This document shows, one piece after another, positions 8,351-17,417 of a stretch of 32,609 bases of DNA. The notes under the pieces are model-generated. The model had not been told where the DNA came from and searched no databases. It was given only the letters and a program-made list of their open reading frames with translations. The stretch is from an uncultured Armatimonadota bacterium. Lineage in GTDB: Bacteria > Armatimonadota > Fimbriimonadia > Fimbriimonadales > Fimbriimonadaceae. The DNA lies in the NCBI GenBank assembly GCA_903833215.1, contig CAILEM010000100.1, positions 1-32,609 of the forward strand, in the 5' to 3' direction. How positions within the stretch are numbered: the stretch's first letter is position 1; each line of letters starts with the position of its first letter. The position numbers and the translations under genes are program-made.

Positions 8351-8372
8351 TGGATTGGTCAGCACCAATCCA
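8351..8372. promoter_or_regulatory. 9-bp perfect hairpin upstream of the gene at 8399
   Basis: TGGATTGGT, a four-base loop CAGC, then ACCAATCCA. It ends 26 bases before the GTG start and is not followed by a T-run. It could be a 5' leader hairpin or an operator for the downstream membrane protein gene. Confidence 0.35.
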
Positions 8373-8398
8373 TTCGGCGACTACCGTAAACTAGACCC

Positions 8399-9796
8399 GT
8401 GGATAGCCGTCACCCCAATAACTCCCAAAAAGGCTTCTGGTTAAAAGTTGCCGTGTGTGCAACAGCCTTGGTTGTGGTCGCGTGCTGGGTGGCATTGCAG
8501 CCCTCATTCAAACCTGCTTCACTGGAAGAGGTCCGGGCTTTGCTTCCGGCCGATCTGCTGAAAGAGCCTGCGGTAGATAAGGCTGCTCAGATCCGATTTG
8601 CTGCGCTGGTCAAGCTAATTCCCTCGATTGATGAACGTCAGATCGAAGAGATATGTGATGTGAAGGGCCCCATACCTCAGAGGTATGAAAAGTCACTTCA
8701 GTTTTGGCACAGCCATCAAGATGTTGACTCGATGGTGTTCAATTTGCTCGGAGAAGGACCGATCCAGTGGCCATCTGTACCGACGAATGGTCTCGACCAA
8801 CTATCGCTCCTTGAACCTATCGACCGGTTTTCCAGGCTCGCGACTTCAAGCGCTTTCCTGTTTGCCTCAATGGGTGACTTCATGCGAAGCGCCCGTATGC
8901 TTGGTTTAGCCGAACGACTAGGGCGAGGCTTGATGGGTGCTGGCGGTGATCTTCTCCAGTATTCGACTGCCGCTAGGATTCGAATCGCGACAGCCAAGGC
9001 GGTCACAGAGATTGTTGGGAATTCAAAGTTTCCATCCTCGGCGTGTGCGATGGTGTTGGCTGAGAATCTCCCTGCCCCAGAAGTCGACGAGGCGCTGGTC
9101 GACGGCATAAGGGAAGACTTTCAAAAAAAGCAGTTACGTTGGCTGCCGGATCCAACAAGAAATTTGGAATCTGCGGGATCACAGATTCAGGGTTCCAGCA
9201 TCCCGATGAGGTTTTGCGAGCCCGGATCAGGCGGATATGATGCGCTTGAAACGACGCGGATTTTTGCCAAAGTTGTGCCAGTGTCAATCGCCAATGCAAA
9301 GGTCTCATGGTCCAAATTCGATCAATCGGGAGATCAATTGGTCAAAAAGGAAACGAAGGATTTGCCTCAAAGGAGTCCTCAATCGGGCCCAGGTGGTGGT
9401 CGAAGCGCGTTCAACGGCTTGCGTTACGAGATCTCCATGCGGTTGACGCGAAATAGTATCGGTCGCGAGCTGATTCAGACTCTGGAGCACTCGGGGGAAT
9501 CTCCTGTTCTGATGTCTTGCGAATGGCGAACAGTCCACGATGTGGCGCGAGCCCTGCTTGCTGCAAGAATCTATCGTGCGAGTCACGGCGGAAAAGTCCC
9601 TTCTTCCTCCGCGGGGCTCGTTCCGAATTTGGGAATTTGGCCGCAAGATCCATTTAGCGGGAAGCCAATGATCTACAACGCAAAGGACGAAGTCGTGTAC
9701 AGCACGGGCAAGGACTTATCCGATGGCGGCGGCAAAGCCCTCGGAATCTCGATCGATGATTCAGACATTGGCGTCTCACTGAAACTGAAGCCGTAG
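8399..9796 (+). CDS. Membrane-anchored protein of unknown function
   Basis: A 465-residue protein, family not recognised. The GTG start gives a short basic N-terminus and one membrane segment (about 15-34, VAVCATALVVVACWVAL), leaving a large extracytoplasmic domain. The middle is helix-rich and contains FSRLATSSAFLFASMGDFMRSARMLGLAERLG, a pattern typical of repeat-like helical scaffolds. The C-terminal 80 residues (ALLAARIYRASHGGKVPSSS, LVPNLGIWPQDPFSGKPMIY, then VVYSTGKDLSDGGG) follow the pattern of pseudopilin-like endings common in Planctomycetes and Verrucomicrobia (helix, HG..P, LVP, DPFxGKPxxY, YSxGxDxxDGGG). It stands alone between convergent neighbours. A role in envelope processes is only inferred. 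Confidence 0.75.
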   Translation: MDSRHPNNSQKGFWLKVAVCATALVVVACWVALQPSFKPASLEEVRALLPADLLKEPAVDKAAQIRFAALVKLIPSIDERQIEEICDVKGPIPQRYEKSLQFWHSHQDVDSMVFNLLGEGPIQWPSVPTNGLDQLSLLEPIDRFSRLATSSAFLFASMGDFMRSARMLGLAERLGRGLMGAGGDLLQYSTAARIRIATAKAVTEIVGNSKFPSSACAMVLAENLPAPEVDEALVDGIREDFQKKQLRWLPDPTRNLESAGSQIQGSSIPMRFCEPGSGGYDALETTRIFAKVVPVSIANAKVSWSKFDQSGDQLVKKETKDLPQRSPQSGPGGGRSAFNGLRYEISMRLTRNSIGRELIQTLEHSGESPVLMSCEWRTVHDVARALLAARIYRASHGGKVPSSSAGLVPNLGIWPQDPFSGKPMIYNAKDEVVYSTGKDLSDGGGKALGISIDDSDIGVSLKLKP

Positions 9797-9872
9797 CGCC
9801 TCAAAGATGTCAATGGGCATGTTGCGGTTGGAAGCCAGGTCCAGCGAACTGGCCTAGCCCGATTCCAGCTAC

Positions 9873-9893
9873 GCAGCGATTTCAAATCGCTGC
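9873..9893. promoter_or_regulatory. 21-bp near-perfect palindrome
   Basis: GCAGCGATTT, one C, then AAATCGCTGC: ten perfectly matched bases on each side of a single central base. It lies in the 327-base gap between the convergent gene ends at 9796 and 10124, where no gene is seen. With a one-base centre and no T-run it is a better protein-binding site than an intrinsic terminator, though it could end transcripts from either side. The rest of the gap shows no convincing promoter, RNA or coding signal. Confidence 0.35.
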
Positions 9894-10123
9894 TCCATGC
9901 CGTGTCCCTGGTCTATTGAATATATCCAGGAGCTTGAATCTCTCCGACAGCCTTGGCGGCACCCGTCCTGACGAGGGGATTTTTGCTCTTCCCAGCGGCC
10001 TGAAGATCACCACTTGCTGGCGTCCCCATTCTTTGCAGGGCCGCTATTTGAGACCTGATTGGTCTGGTCATCGCGAAAGCCGAAATACGAACGAACATTT
10101 TTGGGGGAATCCCCATTTAATCG

Positions 10124-11071
10124 TTACGTGCAATGGCTCTCGACTAGCTCGAGAGTGCCCTGATTAGCGTCTATCCGAGCTCTCACCCCCAAGGGAATGG
10201 TCAGCATGTTTTCGATGTGACCGAATGGAAAGTCGATGATCAGGGGAATTCCAAGCGGCTCAAGTCGTTCACGGACGATCGCTCGCCAGGTGACGTTTTG
10301 ATACATCTCGCTAGGCTTTCCATCCGTGGTCTCTTTGCATAGCTCATCGGTTCCCGTCATCTCACCCATCACGATCCCGGCGCATTTCTGAATCTTGCCC
10401 GTACGAATAAGGTGGGTCAGGAGGGCATCGACACGGTGGGCGCGTTCGCCAACGTCTTCGATGAGCAGGATCTTGCCATCCATGTCGATCTCGTCCGGCG
10501 TCGAAAGAGAATCCATGAACGGCACGAGGCATCCACCTGTGGTGTCCCCTTCCGCCGTTCCGGGAACAACGCAGGTTCCCTTCGGATACGGGACGTCGAG
10601 TGGATTGTGCCCAGTTAAGCCGTTCAATAAAGAACGAAGGACCCAATCTGCCCGAGGCGTTCGCAATGACGACCCCATCGGAGAGTAAAGCGTCACCAAG
10701 CCTCGGCGATTTAGCGCGACATGGAGCGTTGTGATGTCGCTGAACCCGAGAAATACCTTGGCAGACTTGGCAATCGTACTCAAGTCGAGAAGCGGCATCA
10801 ATCGAGGGCAACCGTACCCTCCGCGAGAACAGAAAACGGCACTCACACTTGGGTCGAGAAACGCATCCATGATGTCGGCCGCGCGATCTTGGTCCGTGCC
10901 TGCCAAGTAATCCACATGGTCAAAGACGTGTTTGCCGAATTCAACTTGAAAACCAGCTTGCTCCAGCAATTCCTGAGCGGGGGAAAGGTGCTCGGACATT
11001 ACGGGCGAGGCTGGCGAAACAAATCGAATCTTGTCGCCTGGCACCAGAGCCTTGGGTTTGATTTTCACCAC
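10124..11071 (-). CDS. LD-carboxypeptidase, peptidase family S66
   Basis: A 315-residue enzyme of the LdcA/MccF family. It shows the N-terminal GDKIRFVSPASP, the oxyanion region CSRGGYGC (81-88), nucleophile Ser111 in FLGFSDITTLH, Glu205 in ILLIEDVGE and His285 in FPFGHIENMLTIPLG, so the Ser-Glu-His triad is complete. Family members remove the terminal D-Ala from the tetrapeptide during murein recycling in the cytoplasm; a MccF branch cleaves microcin-C-like adenylates, and the two cannot be separated safely from sequence alone. No signal peptide. A decayed tail of a related gene lies at 8098-8158. Confidence 0.92.
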   Translation of the reverse strand: MVKIKPKALVPGDKIRFVSPASPVMSEHLSPAQELLEQAGFQVEFGKHVFDHVDYLAGTDQDRAADIMDAFLDPSVSAVFCSRGGYGCPRLMPLLDLSTIAKSAKVFLGFSDITTLHVALNRRGLVTLYSPMGSSLRTPRADWVLRSLLNGLTGHNPLDVPYPKGTCVVPGTAEGDTTGGCLVPFMDSLSTPDEIDMDGKILLIEDVGERAHRVDALLTHLIRTGKIQKCAGIVMGEMTGTDELCKETTDGKPSEMYQNVTWRAIVRERLEPLGIPLIIDFPFGHIENMLTIPLGVRARIDANQGTLELVESHCT

Positions 11072-11255
11072 GAGCGAAAACTTACCACGCGTGATCTGAG
11101 TGACATTGGGCTCATTCGTTGTAAAACACTAAATTTGTACTTTGGCAGGGCGTCTGCTAAATGACTCAAAAAGTCTAGGAGTTAGTCCAATGACCTACAA
11201 CGATTCTTGGTCGAACGGATTCGTTGAGAAGTGACGGGAAACTGCGTCTCTAGGT

Positions 11256-13292
11256 TTGACTAATCGCACTCTGGATTCAAGCGCACCTTTATCGAGGTTC
11301 TTTCGTCTTAAGGACATGTCGTTGCTTGTTTCGTTTTTGCTGCTGTCGGTTCAGTCCCCACGGGTGACGATTTCGTTGTCGCCGATGCCCGCACCGGCTG
11401 CGATTCGGGCATTTTCTACAGCTTGCGGAAGACGATTGGCCGTTACTCCCGCACTGGCGGATGAGGTCCTGTTTCTGCGACTCAAGGATGCGTCGGTGGA
11501 GGGTGCGTTGTCTCATATCGCGGAAGTGCTCTGTGCGAAATGGGTTCGTCATTCGAACGGAACGTCCTGGTTGGAACCCAATCCTGAGGCACAAAAGAAC
11601 ATAGAAAATGCGAATGCAGCCGAGGATGCCCACCGACTAAGCAACTCGCTGAAGTACCTGCAAAACCGACTTTCCCAACAGCCAGAGCAGCTAGATAAAA
11701 AGGCGGTTGACGCCTATGTCCAAAAGAAGTTAGCTCAGGACCAGCGAATGAGCGATGCGGAGGCCAGGAAGAATTATTCCCGCGTCGTAATCGGAGCTCC
11801 CGCTAACCAAGGTTCCCCCGCATGGCGTGCGATGGCGCGACTAGTGCTCCAGATTGACCCGAAGGTGCTGCTTGCCATACCTGCCGATGGACGGGAAGTT
11901 TGGGCTGAGAACCCTACTCCGATGCAGCACGGGTTTTCTGAAACGCAAAAAGCAGCGCTACAGATTTATCGTCAAGAACTTGGCATCCTCGATTCGTCGT
12001 TGGAAGCAAATCGGGTGAAGTTGGTATGCCGCAAGGTAACTCTCGCCGAGGAATTCGTGGCGGAATTTGGGGTTACCGGTCCTGACGGCAAAGCGGTTGA
12101 TAGGTCCGTTGGGCGCCTAAATAGTTATGCCAACCAAATAGAGCCGCCTTCTTCCGAGGCAGATGCCAAAGCATCAAAGCCGGGCGAGATTCCCCTGCAG
12201 CCGACGGCCGAAGTCGTAGAGGCGCGCAAAGCCCTATCGCTGTTTTACGAAGGCGCCGATCGCAAAGCGATTTATGCCAAGTGGCGACCGAAGCTCCTAG
12301 ATCCAGTTCATTTTGAGCCGACAACTTGGGACCTTGGCGAAGAGCTGATGATGGTTGCGGAAAGTCTTGATCGCAACTTGGTGGGTACCGTAAATGATGC
12401 ATCTGCCGCCTCTTGGGATCTACTCACCAACCTCACTGCAACTCAGGTCTTGTCAAAGAACCGTGAGAGCCTGATTCCAACAGATGATGACTGGCTCGTT
12501 TTTCGAAGTCACGAGCAGAAACATCGGATATCCAGGTCGAAAGCCAGAGCGCTCCTCGCCAATTGCGTCAGACACGGCGGAATGACCGTGGATTTGGCGG
12601 CGGAGTGGGCAGCGCAGTCCTCAGACCCATATGCCTTCCAGAACTGGCTATGCAACTACGTTTGCCTGCTTGGCACTTCTGGCGGATTGTACAGTGATTT
12701 GTCCACGATCATGAATGACTATGCGTTGCGGCTGTGGGCTGCCATCGGTTCGTCTGGGATCGAGCATTTGCGAAACGGGGGAGTCGTTCAACTATCACGA
12801 TTGAGCCCCGCAGCGAAGGCGCAGATTTCCACCATGTTATATGACGACGAGTTGCAGGATGGGCGTGACCCCACCGACGCGCTGCCGAACGGAATTATTG
12901 ATGGGACGCTCAAGATGAGTATCGAAGAGCTTCCGGTCATGTATGCCTGGGCTAGTGCCGATGGCCCGCCTGTGGCACCTGTCGGGCTTGAGGCCAAAGA
13001 GTTTGGAACCTTGTTGGCCAAGGGCGAGCCGTGGAAGCAAGTTCCCCCCAGCGCCTATCAACGTTACGATCGGTTTCGAGTCGGAGTGGTTCGCAAATAC
13101 AAACTGAACCTCCTCCTCGAACCCGGTGACATCCCGATGACCGTTTCGCTGCCAGAAACCCTGTTTAATCCAGCAAGCAAGGAACTGTCCGAGTTGCCGC
13201 CTGCCTTCAAATCTGAAGTGGAAAAAGCCAGGTTAGCCGCGCTGGCCAAGCCGGTCGAGGTGCCGAAGCAAAGAGTGATCCCACCTCGTTGA
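11256..13292 (+). CDS. Secreted protein of unknown function with STN-like N-terminal segment
   Basis: A 678-residue protein with no recognised full-length family. A TTG at 11256 gives an N-region with Arg/Lys (RFFRLKD) before a hydrophobic core (SLLVSFLLLSV), as in a Sec signal; the ATG at 11316 starts directly at that core and would lack the basic part, so the earlier start is kept, though its ribosome site is poor. Residues about 45-100 (RLAVTPALADEVLFLRLKDASVEGALSHIAE) resemble the STN module of secretins and TonB receptors. The rest is a long mixed region without visible catalytic motif or further membrane segments. It is probably periplasmic. The membrane protein that follows could be co-transcribed, but 134 bases separate them. 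Confidence 0.7.
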   Translation: MTNRTLDSSAPLSRFFRLKDMSLLVSFLLLSVQSPRVTISLSPMPAPAAIRAFSTACGRRLAVTPALADEVLFLRLKDASVEGALSHIAEVLCAKWVRHSNGTSWLEPNPEAQKNIENANAAEDAHRLSNSLKYLQNRLSQQPEQLDKKAVDAYVQKKLAQDQRMSDAEARKNYSRVVIGAPANQGSPAWRAMARLVLQIDPKVLLAIPADGREVWAENPTPMQHGFSETQKAALQIYRQELGILDSSLEANRVKLVCRKVTLAEEFVAEFGVTGPDGKAVDRSVGRLNSYANQIEPPSSEADAKASKPGEIPLQPTAEVVEARKALSLFYEGADRKAIYAKWRPKLLDPVHFEPTTWDLGEELMMVAESLDRNLVGTVNDASAASWDLLTNLTATQVLSKNRESLIPTDDDWLVFRSHEQKHRISRSKARALLANCVRHGGMTVDLAAEWAAQSSDPYAFQNWLCNYVCLLGTSGGLYSDLSTIMNDYALRLWAAIGSSGIEHLRNGGVVQLSRLSPAAKAQISTMLYDDELQDGRDPTDALPNGIIDGTLKMSIEELPVMYAWASADGPPVAPVGLEAKEFGTLLAKGEPWKQVPPSAYQRYDRFRVGVVRKYKLNLLLEPGDIPMTVSLPETLFNPASKELSELPPAFKSEVEKARLAALAKPVEVPKQRVIPPR

Positions 13293-13299
13293 AATTGAA

Positions 13300-13316
13300 C
13301 CAACGTCAGACGTTGG
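13300..13316. promoter_or_regulatory. 17-bp inverted repeat downstream of the gene ending at 13292
   Basis: CCAACGTC, one A, then GACGTTGG: eight perfect pairs about a single base. It starts 7 bases after the stop codon and is followed by CTGGTTGATAAA, without a T-run. It may be an operator for the membrane protein gene starting at 13427 or a weak transcript end. Confidence 0.3.
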
Positions 13317-13426
13317 CTGGTTGATAAATCTCGAGCATGAACGGGGAAATCGAAATCTCAGCAGGAAACAAGACAGAGACGGCTGATTAGGTAAGTGAAT
13401 CGTCTCCTTTTTGGGGGATTTCAAGG

Positions 13427-15037
13427 ATGAAGCAGATTCAAGGCAATACAGGGGCGAAGCCGTGGGACCAATGGAGATTGGGAGGCTGGGGAGCCTTTCT
13501 CTTTCTGCTTGGAATTTTTTTGTTCTCCCATCCGGGACGAATTGATAGCCTTGACGCACAAGTTCGATTCGAAGTCTCCAGGAACATGGTGAACCTGGTT
13601 GGTCCAGAGATTCGTGACTACTACATCCTGTCGACGCCACTGCCGAAGAATGCGGCGACAGGTAAGACCTACAGCTTTTACACGGCACCGGCAAGTCTTG
13701 TACCGATTCCGCTAATGGTGGTTGCCAGGGCCTTTGTCGGGAACAACGTCGCCACCGACCATTTCAGCTTCTGCATCGTGAGCGCCTTTGCCGGAGCATG
13801 TATTGGCCCCCTTCTCCTTGCGTTCTTCAGGCGTTTGGGGGTGGATTTCAAGCAGGCGCTGGGTTGGATGCTTGTCTTTGGGCTAACAACTCTCTGGTGG
13901 CCAGGCTCGGAAACAGCCTTTGATCAGTGCCAACACGGTGTGGCCCTACTGGGGATGATCATGACGGCCTATGATGTCGTCAAGCGAGGGAGTTGGGGGG
14001 CAGCATTCGCAGCCGGACTGCTCGGGGGATTATTGGTGAACTACCGAATCCCCTTTGTGGCCCTGTTGCCGGCGATTCCGGTGTATTGGTTCCTCGAAGC
14101 CAAGCGTGCTCACACTGAAGGCAACTGGAAATCTCGCGTATTTGCTCAGACTTGCCTGTTCGGAGTGGGAATCGCGATTTGCTTTGTTGGCTACGCCTAT
14201 TACAACTGGGTTCGATATGGCAGTGTGAACATGCCTCACTTTGACAACGGTGGGGCTCAAATGCTTGCGAACCCGATCACGGGCTTTTTGACGCTTAGCG
14301 TGAGCCCTGGCAAAGGAGTGCTTTGGTTTAGCCCTCCCTTAGTGCTGGCCGTGATTGGTTTCAAGCAGTTCTTCAAAGCCGAGCGAGGTCTTGCTGGACT
14401 CATCTTTGCCATCACCGTGCTTCATTTCGGCGAAATGTCCTGCCTGTCTTTCGCCAGTGGTGACGAATGCTGGGGGCCAAGGTACATGATGGCGATCATG
14501 CCGCTATGGGCTCTGGCGTTTCCCTACATCGCGGTGAAGGTGGCAAAGTCTGTGTTTGCCTATACAGTCATTGGGCTTGGGCTCATCATTCAGCTCATGG
14601 CGGTTTCTGTGGACAACTCCCGTTTCTTCTCCTATCGAAGGCTGCCGCCTAATTTCTTCCTCGATGGTTGGGCCTACTTCAAGTACTCGCAGCTATTGGC
14701 ACGGCCGGCAGAATTGCTTGAGAATATCCAGACTCGCAACAAAGTCCGGCCTCATGTGACAAGCACCCCCGACGGAGACATAACGTATATGCCGTTTGGC
14801 CCTGCGCAACACATGACCGTTTCAAAAACCGGCCAGCGAATCATCACCTTCACCGATCCCAGGGTTTTTCAAGAGGATTACAAGGTGTTTTATGCTCCGC
14901 GACCATGGTGGGGTTGGATCAACGAAATTCCAACGGAAAAGCGGCCGGTTCCACCGGGGGCCTTTTTCGGGCTTTGCCTAGTTTCCACCGTTCTGGGGGC
15001 TGGACTCCTTTGGGGAGCAGTCGGTCGCAAGCAGTAG
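13427..15037 (+). CDS. Polytopic membrane protein, possibly GT-C-type glycosyltransferase
   Basis: A 536-residue protein with about ten or eleven membrane segments. The first (WGAFLFLLGIFLFSHPG) is followed by SLDAQVRFEVSRNMV, an acidic residue in the first external loop at the position used as catalytic Asp in GT-C enzymes such as PMT/ArnT-like transferases. Later segments include FCIVSAFAGACIGPLLLAFF, FAAGLLGGLLVNYRIPFVAL, GIAICFVGYAYY and VIGLGLIIQLMAVS; a final one is near 510-530. Loop residues SGDECWGPRYMM also recall DUF2079/GT39-like proteins. The ATG has AAGG closely upstream. It would transfer a lipid-linked sugar outside the inner membrane if the family guess holds; acceptor unknown. 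A strong terminator follows. Confidence 0.7.
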   Translation: MKQIQGNTGAKPWDQWRLGGWGAFLFLLGIFLFSHPGRIDSLDAQVRFEVSRNMVNLVGPEIRDYYILSTPLPKNAATGKTYSFYTAPASLVPIPLMVVARAFVGNNVATDHFSFCIVSAFAGACIGPLLLAFFRRLGVDFKQALGWMLVFGLTTLWWPGSETAFDQCQHGVALLGMIMTAYDVVKRGSWGAAFAAGLLGGLLVNYRIPFVALLPAIPVYWFLEAKRAHTEGNWKSRVFAQTCLFGVGIAICFVGYAYYNWVRYGSVNMPHFDNGGAQMLANPITGFLTLSVSPGKGVLWFSPPLVLAVIGFKQFFKAERGLAGLIFAITVLHFGEMSCLSFASGDECWGPRYMMAIMPLWALAFPYIAVKVAKSVFAYTVIGLGLIIQLMAVSVDNSRFFSYRRLPPNFFLDGWAYFKYSQLLARPAELLENIQTRNKVRPHVTSTPDGDITYMPFGPAQHMTVSKTGQRIITFTDPRVFQEDYKVFYAPRPWWGWINEIPTEKRPVPPGAFFGLCLVSTVLGAGLLWGAVGRKQ

Positions 15038-15057
15038 AGCCTGCATGAGGTTTGGGC

Positions 15058-15090
15058 GAGGAGGAACAAAAGACGTTCCTCCTCTTTTGT
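15058..15090 (+). terminator. Rho-independent terminator
   Basis: GAGGAGGAAC, a seven-base loop, then GTTCCTCCTC and TTTTGTT. A ten-pair perfect stem with a following T-run, 20 bases after the stop of the membrane protein gene. The A-rich loop start also makes it partly usable for the GH20 gene converging from the other side. Confidence 0.85.
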
Positions 15091-15100
15091 TACTGATTCG

Positions 15101-16708
15101 TTACGGGGCCTTGTCGAGTTTGCGGTAGTTCATCTTTTCCGCATCGAATCGCGAAAGGTTGTCCTTCAATCTCAGTTGGAACGACGACCAGTTGCGGGCT
15201 TCTTTGGGTGACCAAGCCAACTCGGCGAGGGCGCAACCGCGCGGCCATGCCATGTACTCCATGTACGAAGTTGTCGCAATATACTCGCCCCAGATATTGC
15301 CTTGGACGCCCAAGATGTGTTTTGCCTCGGTGTCGTTCAAGACGCTGGGAACCGGCTCGTAGCCATAGACCTTATCCAAAGGTACAAACCCGCCGATCGC
15401 GTGTGGCTCTGACCGCGGCGGCCCCTGGAAATAGTCGAAGTACATGTGGCTTGTTGGGCTCATCACGGCGTCGTGTCCCGCGCGAGCAGCAGCAATTCCA
15501 CCATCAATGCCTCGCCACGACATGACGGTCGCTCCCTGAGCCAAACCACCTTCGAGGATCTCATCCCATCCGATGAGGCGACGCCCATGGGCGGTCAAGT
15601 ACCCATCGATTTGGCGGATGAACCAGCTTTGGAGTTCATCCTCGCTCTTGAGGCCGCGCTGCTTCTTCAACTCCTGCATACGGGAATTGTGGACCCAAGG
15701 GCCTTTGTCCACCTCATCGCCACCGACGTGGATCCAGGTGCTTGGGAAGAGCTTCATCACTTCGTCGAGGACGTTTTTGTAGAACTGGACGGTTGAGTCT
15801 TCGGCATTCAGGTTTGAAGACTCCGTCGCCCAAGGATTCGCCTTGCGGGGGTTGCTCCACACGCCAAGGTCTGGATAGCTTGCGATCGCAGCAACCGAGT
15901 GCCCAGGCATCTCGATCTCAGGCACAACAATGATGTGCAGCTTCTTGGCGTAGGTGACCACCTCACGAATTTCGTTTTGGGTGTAGAAGCCACCGTGGTT
16001 CTGCCCGTCGATCGGCTTACCAAACGTGTCGAAGTTCTGGAGGGAGCCAACCTTGGTCAGGTTCGGATATCGCTTGATCTCAATCCGCCAGCCTGGATCA
16101 TCGGTGAGGTGCCAGTGGAAGTGGTTTAACTTGTGCTCAGCCATCGTGCTGAGCATCTTCATAACTTCCTCCTTGGGGAAGAAGTGGCGACTGACATCGA
16201 GCATCATCCCGCGCCAGCCAAATCGTGGACGATCAGCAATTTCAACCCCCGGCACTTCGTATGTGAAGGCTTGGTTGTTCATCGGACCATACGTTGTGGC
16301 GGGGAGCAGTTGGCGGAACGTTTGAATGCCGTAAAACAGCCCGGCTGAAGTAGCCGCCTCGATATCAACCTCCGATTTGCCAACCGACAGTCGGTAACCC
16401 TCCTCACCAAGCACGTCATCTGGCTTAACCAGCTTCAAAACGATCGTATTCTGAGTCGTCTTCGACGTACTCTTCAGTGGGAGGCCCGTGGAGCGAAGCG
16501 ACTGCCGGAGAAAGTCTGCATTCTCCCGAGCCGCTCGGCTGTTCGCGAATACCGTTGTCGAGCCGTTGAGCGTGAACGAACCGCCCTTCACTTCAACATG
16601 AGACGGCCAAGGGACGAGCGGTAGCGGACGCGACTCCGATTGGAGTAACGAAGCGGCTGCAAAGAACAACATGCCGCCAGCATGCCCCACACTTCGTCCG
16701 CACGTCAA
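15101..16708 (-). CDS. Beta-N-acetylhexosaminidase, GH20
   Basis: Exported glycosidase of up to 535 residues that removes terminal beta-linked GlcNAc/GalNAc by substrate-assisted catalysis. An N-terminal GH20b-like domain (about 30-155) precedes the barrel beginning GWRGMMLDVSRHFFP. The key motifs are HFHWHLTDDPGWRIE (196-210) and the catalytic Asp-Glu pair 331-332 in HVGGDEVDKGPW. The aromatic region near the end (GNIWGEYIATTSYMEYMAWPR) is also typical. The TTG at 16708 gives an Arg before a hydrophobic stretch (MLFFAAASLL), a passable signal peptide; the ATG at 16672 begins inside that stretch, so the start is uncertain. It is divergent from the GNAT gene and their possible starts overlap. 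Chitin or murein fragments are likely substrates. Confidence 0.92.
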   Translation of the reverse strand: MTCGRSVGHAGGMLFFAAASLLQSESRPLPLVPWPSHVEVKGGSFTLNGSTTVFANSRAARENADFLRQSLRSTGLPLKSTSKTTQNTIVLKLVKPDDVLGEEGYRLSVGKSEVDIEAATSAGLFYGIQTFRQLLPATTYGPMNNQAFTYEVPGVEIADRPRFGWRGMMLDVSRHFFPKEEVMKMLSTMAEHKLNHFHWHLTDDPGWRIEIKRYPNLTKVGSLQNFDTFGKPIDGQNHGGFYTQNEIREVVTYAKKLHIIVVPEIEMPGHSVAAIASYPDLGVWSNPRKANPWATESSNLNAEDSTVQFYKNVLDEVMKLFPSTWIHVGGDEVDKGPWVHNSRMQELKKQRGLKSEDELQSWFIRQIDGYLTAHGRRLIGWDEILEGGLAQGATVMSWRGIDGGIAAARAGHDAVMSPTSHMYFDYFQGPPRSEPHAIGGFVPLDKVYGYEPVPSVLNDTEAKHILGVQGNIWGEYIATTSYMEYMAWPRGCALAELAWSPKEARNWSSFQLRLKDNLSRFDAEKMNYRKLDKAP

Positions 16709-16723
16709 GCACGATTTCGTATC

Positions 16724-17248
16724 ATGTTCCCTGTGGCAGGAACTTCCCTATTTCTTACAGAGCGTCTCGAAGCTCGGCGGCTTACTGCAGACGATGCAGT
16801 GGAGATGGTATCCATCTTTGGCGATGTCGAAAGCATGAGATTTGTCGGTGACTCCCAGGTTCTTTCCGAAGAAGAATGCCGGCAGTGGGTGGTAGACGTC
16901 ACAGAGAGGAACTTCATCCAGAGGGGGTACGGGCTGATCGCCTTCTTTTCCAAAGATGGGGACGAAATGGTTGCCTGCGGTGGTGTCTTTCACCCTGATC
17001 AGCAACCCGAACCCGAACTGATGTATTGGGTTCGGCGTGAGCATTGGGGCAAAGGTTACGCCACCGAAATCGTCAAGCGCCTTGTCGAGTATGCAAAAGA
17101 CGATTGGGGAATCGGACACATGATCGCAACCATCCACCCCGATAACCTGCCATCCCAGCGAGTGATCGCCAAAGCCGGATTCCATCACGCGGAGGATCGC
17201 ATCGACGACGATGGGTCTGTCACGCAAGTTTGGGTGAAGGGCGACTAG
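16724..17248 (+). CDS. GNAT acetyltransferase, RimJ/RimL type
   Basis: A 174-residue acyl-CoA transferase. It begins FLTERLEARRLTADDA, the usual opening of the RimJ/L branch. The acetyl-CoA-binding loop is in YWVRREHWGKGYATEIVKRL (Gly-rich pyrophosphate loop). The C-terminal strand-helix pair is DNLPSQRVIAKAGFHHAED, the conserved N..S..V..K.GF signature. Substrates in this branch include protein N-termini, amines and antibiotics, and none can be picked. The open frame reaches back to 16682, but the ATG at 16724 fits the family length and avoids overlap with the GH20 gene. It stands alone. Confidence 0.88.
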   Translation: MFPVAGTSLFLTERLEARRLTADDAVEMVSIFGDVESMRFVGDSQVLSEEECRQWVVDVTERNFIQRGYGLIAFFSKDGDEMVACGGVFHPDQQPEPELMYWVRREHWGKGYATEIVKRLVEYAKDDWGIGHMIATIHPDNLPSQRVIAKAGFHHAEDRIDDDGSVTQVWVKGD

Positions 17249-17303
17249 ATGGTGACCGAAGGCTTAGAGCACTGCGAAGTTGTGTAGGGACTTCTTTGAC
17301 GTG

Positions 17304-17417
17304 ATGAGATCACTAAAACGATGTCAATCTAGGTGCGCTGTAAATATCGAAGCCGCTGTCATAGAGACGGCCAAGCGCCGAAAAATACTTTGGGAAGAAA
17401 ACTGGGGCAAGAGATGA
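17304..17417 (+). other. 37-codon ORF overlapping the broken XRE gene
   Basis: ATG at 17304 to TGA at 17415, encoding a basic 37-residue peptide ending ETAKRRKILWEENWGKR. Its stop overlaps the ATG of the XRE-type frame as ATGA, the usual toxin-antitoxin spacing. It is too short for a known toxin, but its end is reminiscent of the basic C-terminal tail of HigB/Gp49-like toxins. It may be the relic of the partner toxin or chance. Confidence 0.25.

Noticed and set aside
10102-10115. TGGGG-GAAT-CCCCA hairpin after the LD-carboxypeptidase stop
   Set aside because: Five-pair stem with no T-run on the gene's strand; not enough for a terminator call.
10721-11164. 147-codon plus-strand frame opposite the LD-carboxypeptidase
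   Set aside because: The opposite frame encodes a complete enzyme with catalytic triad; this one is its shadow.
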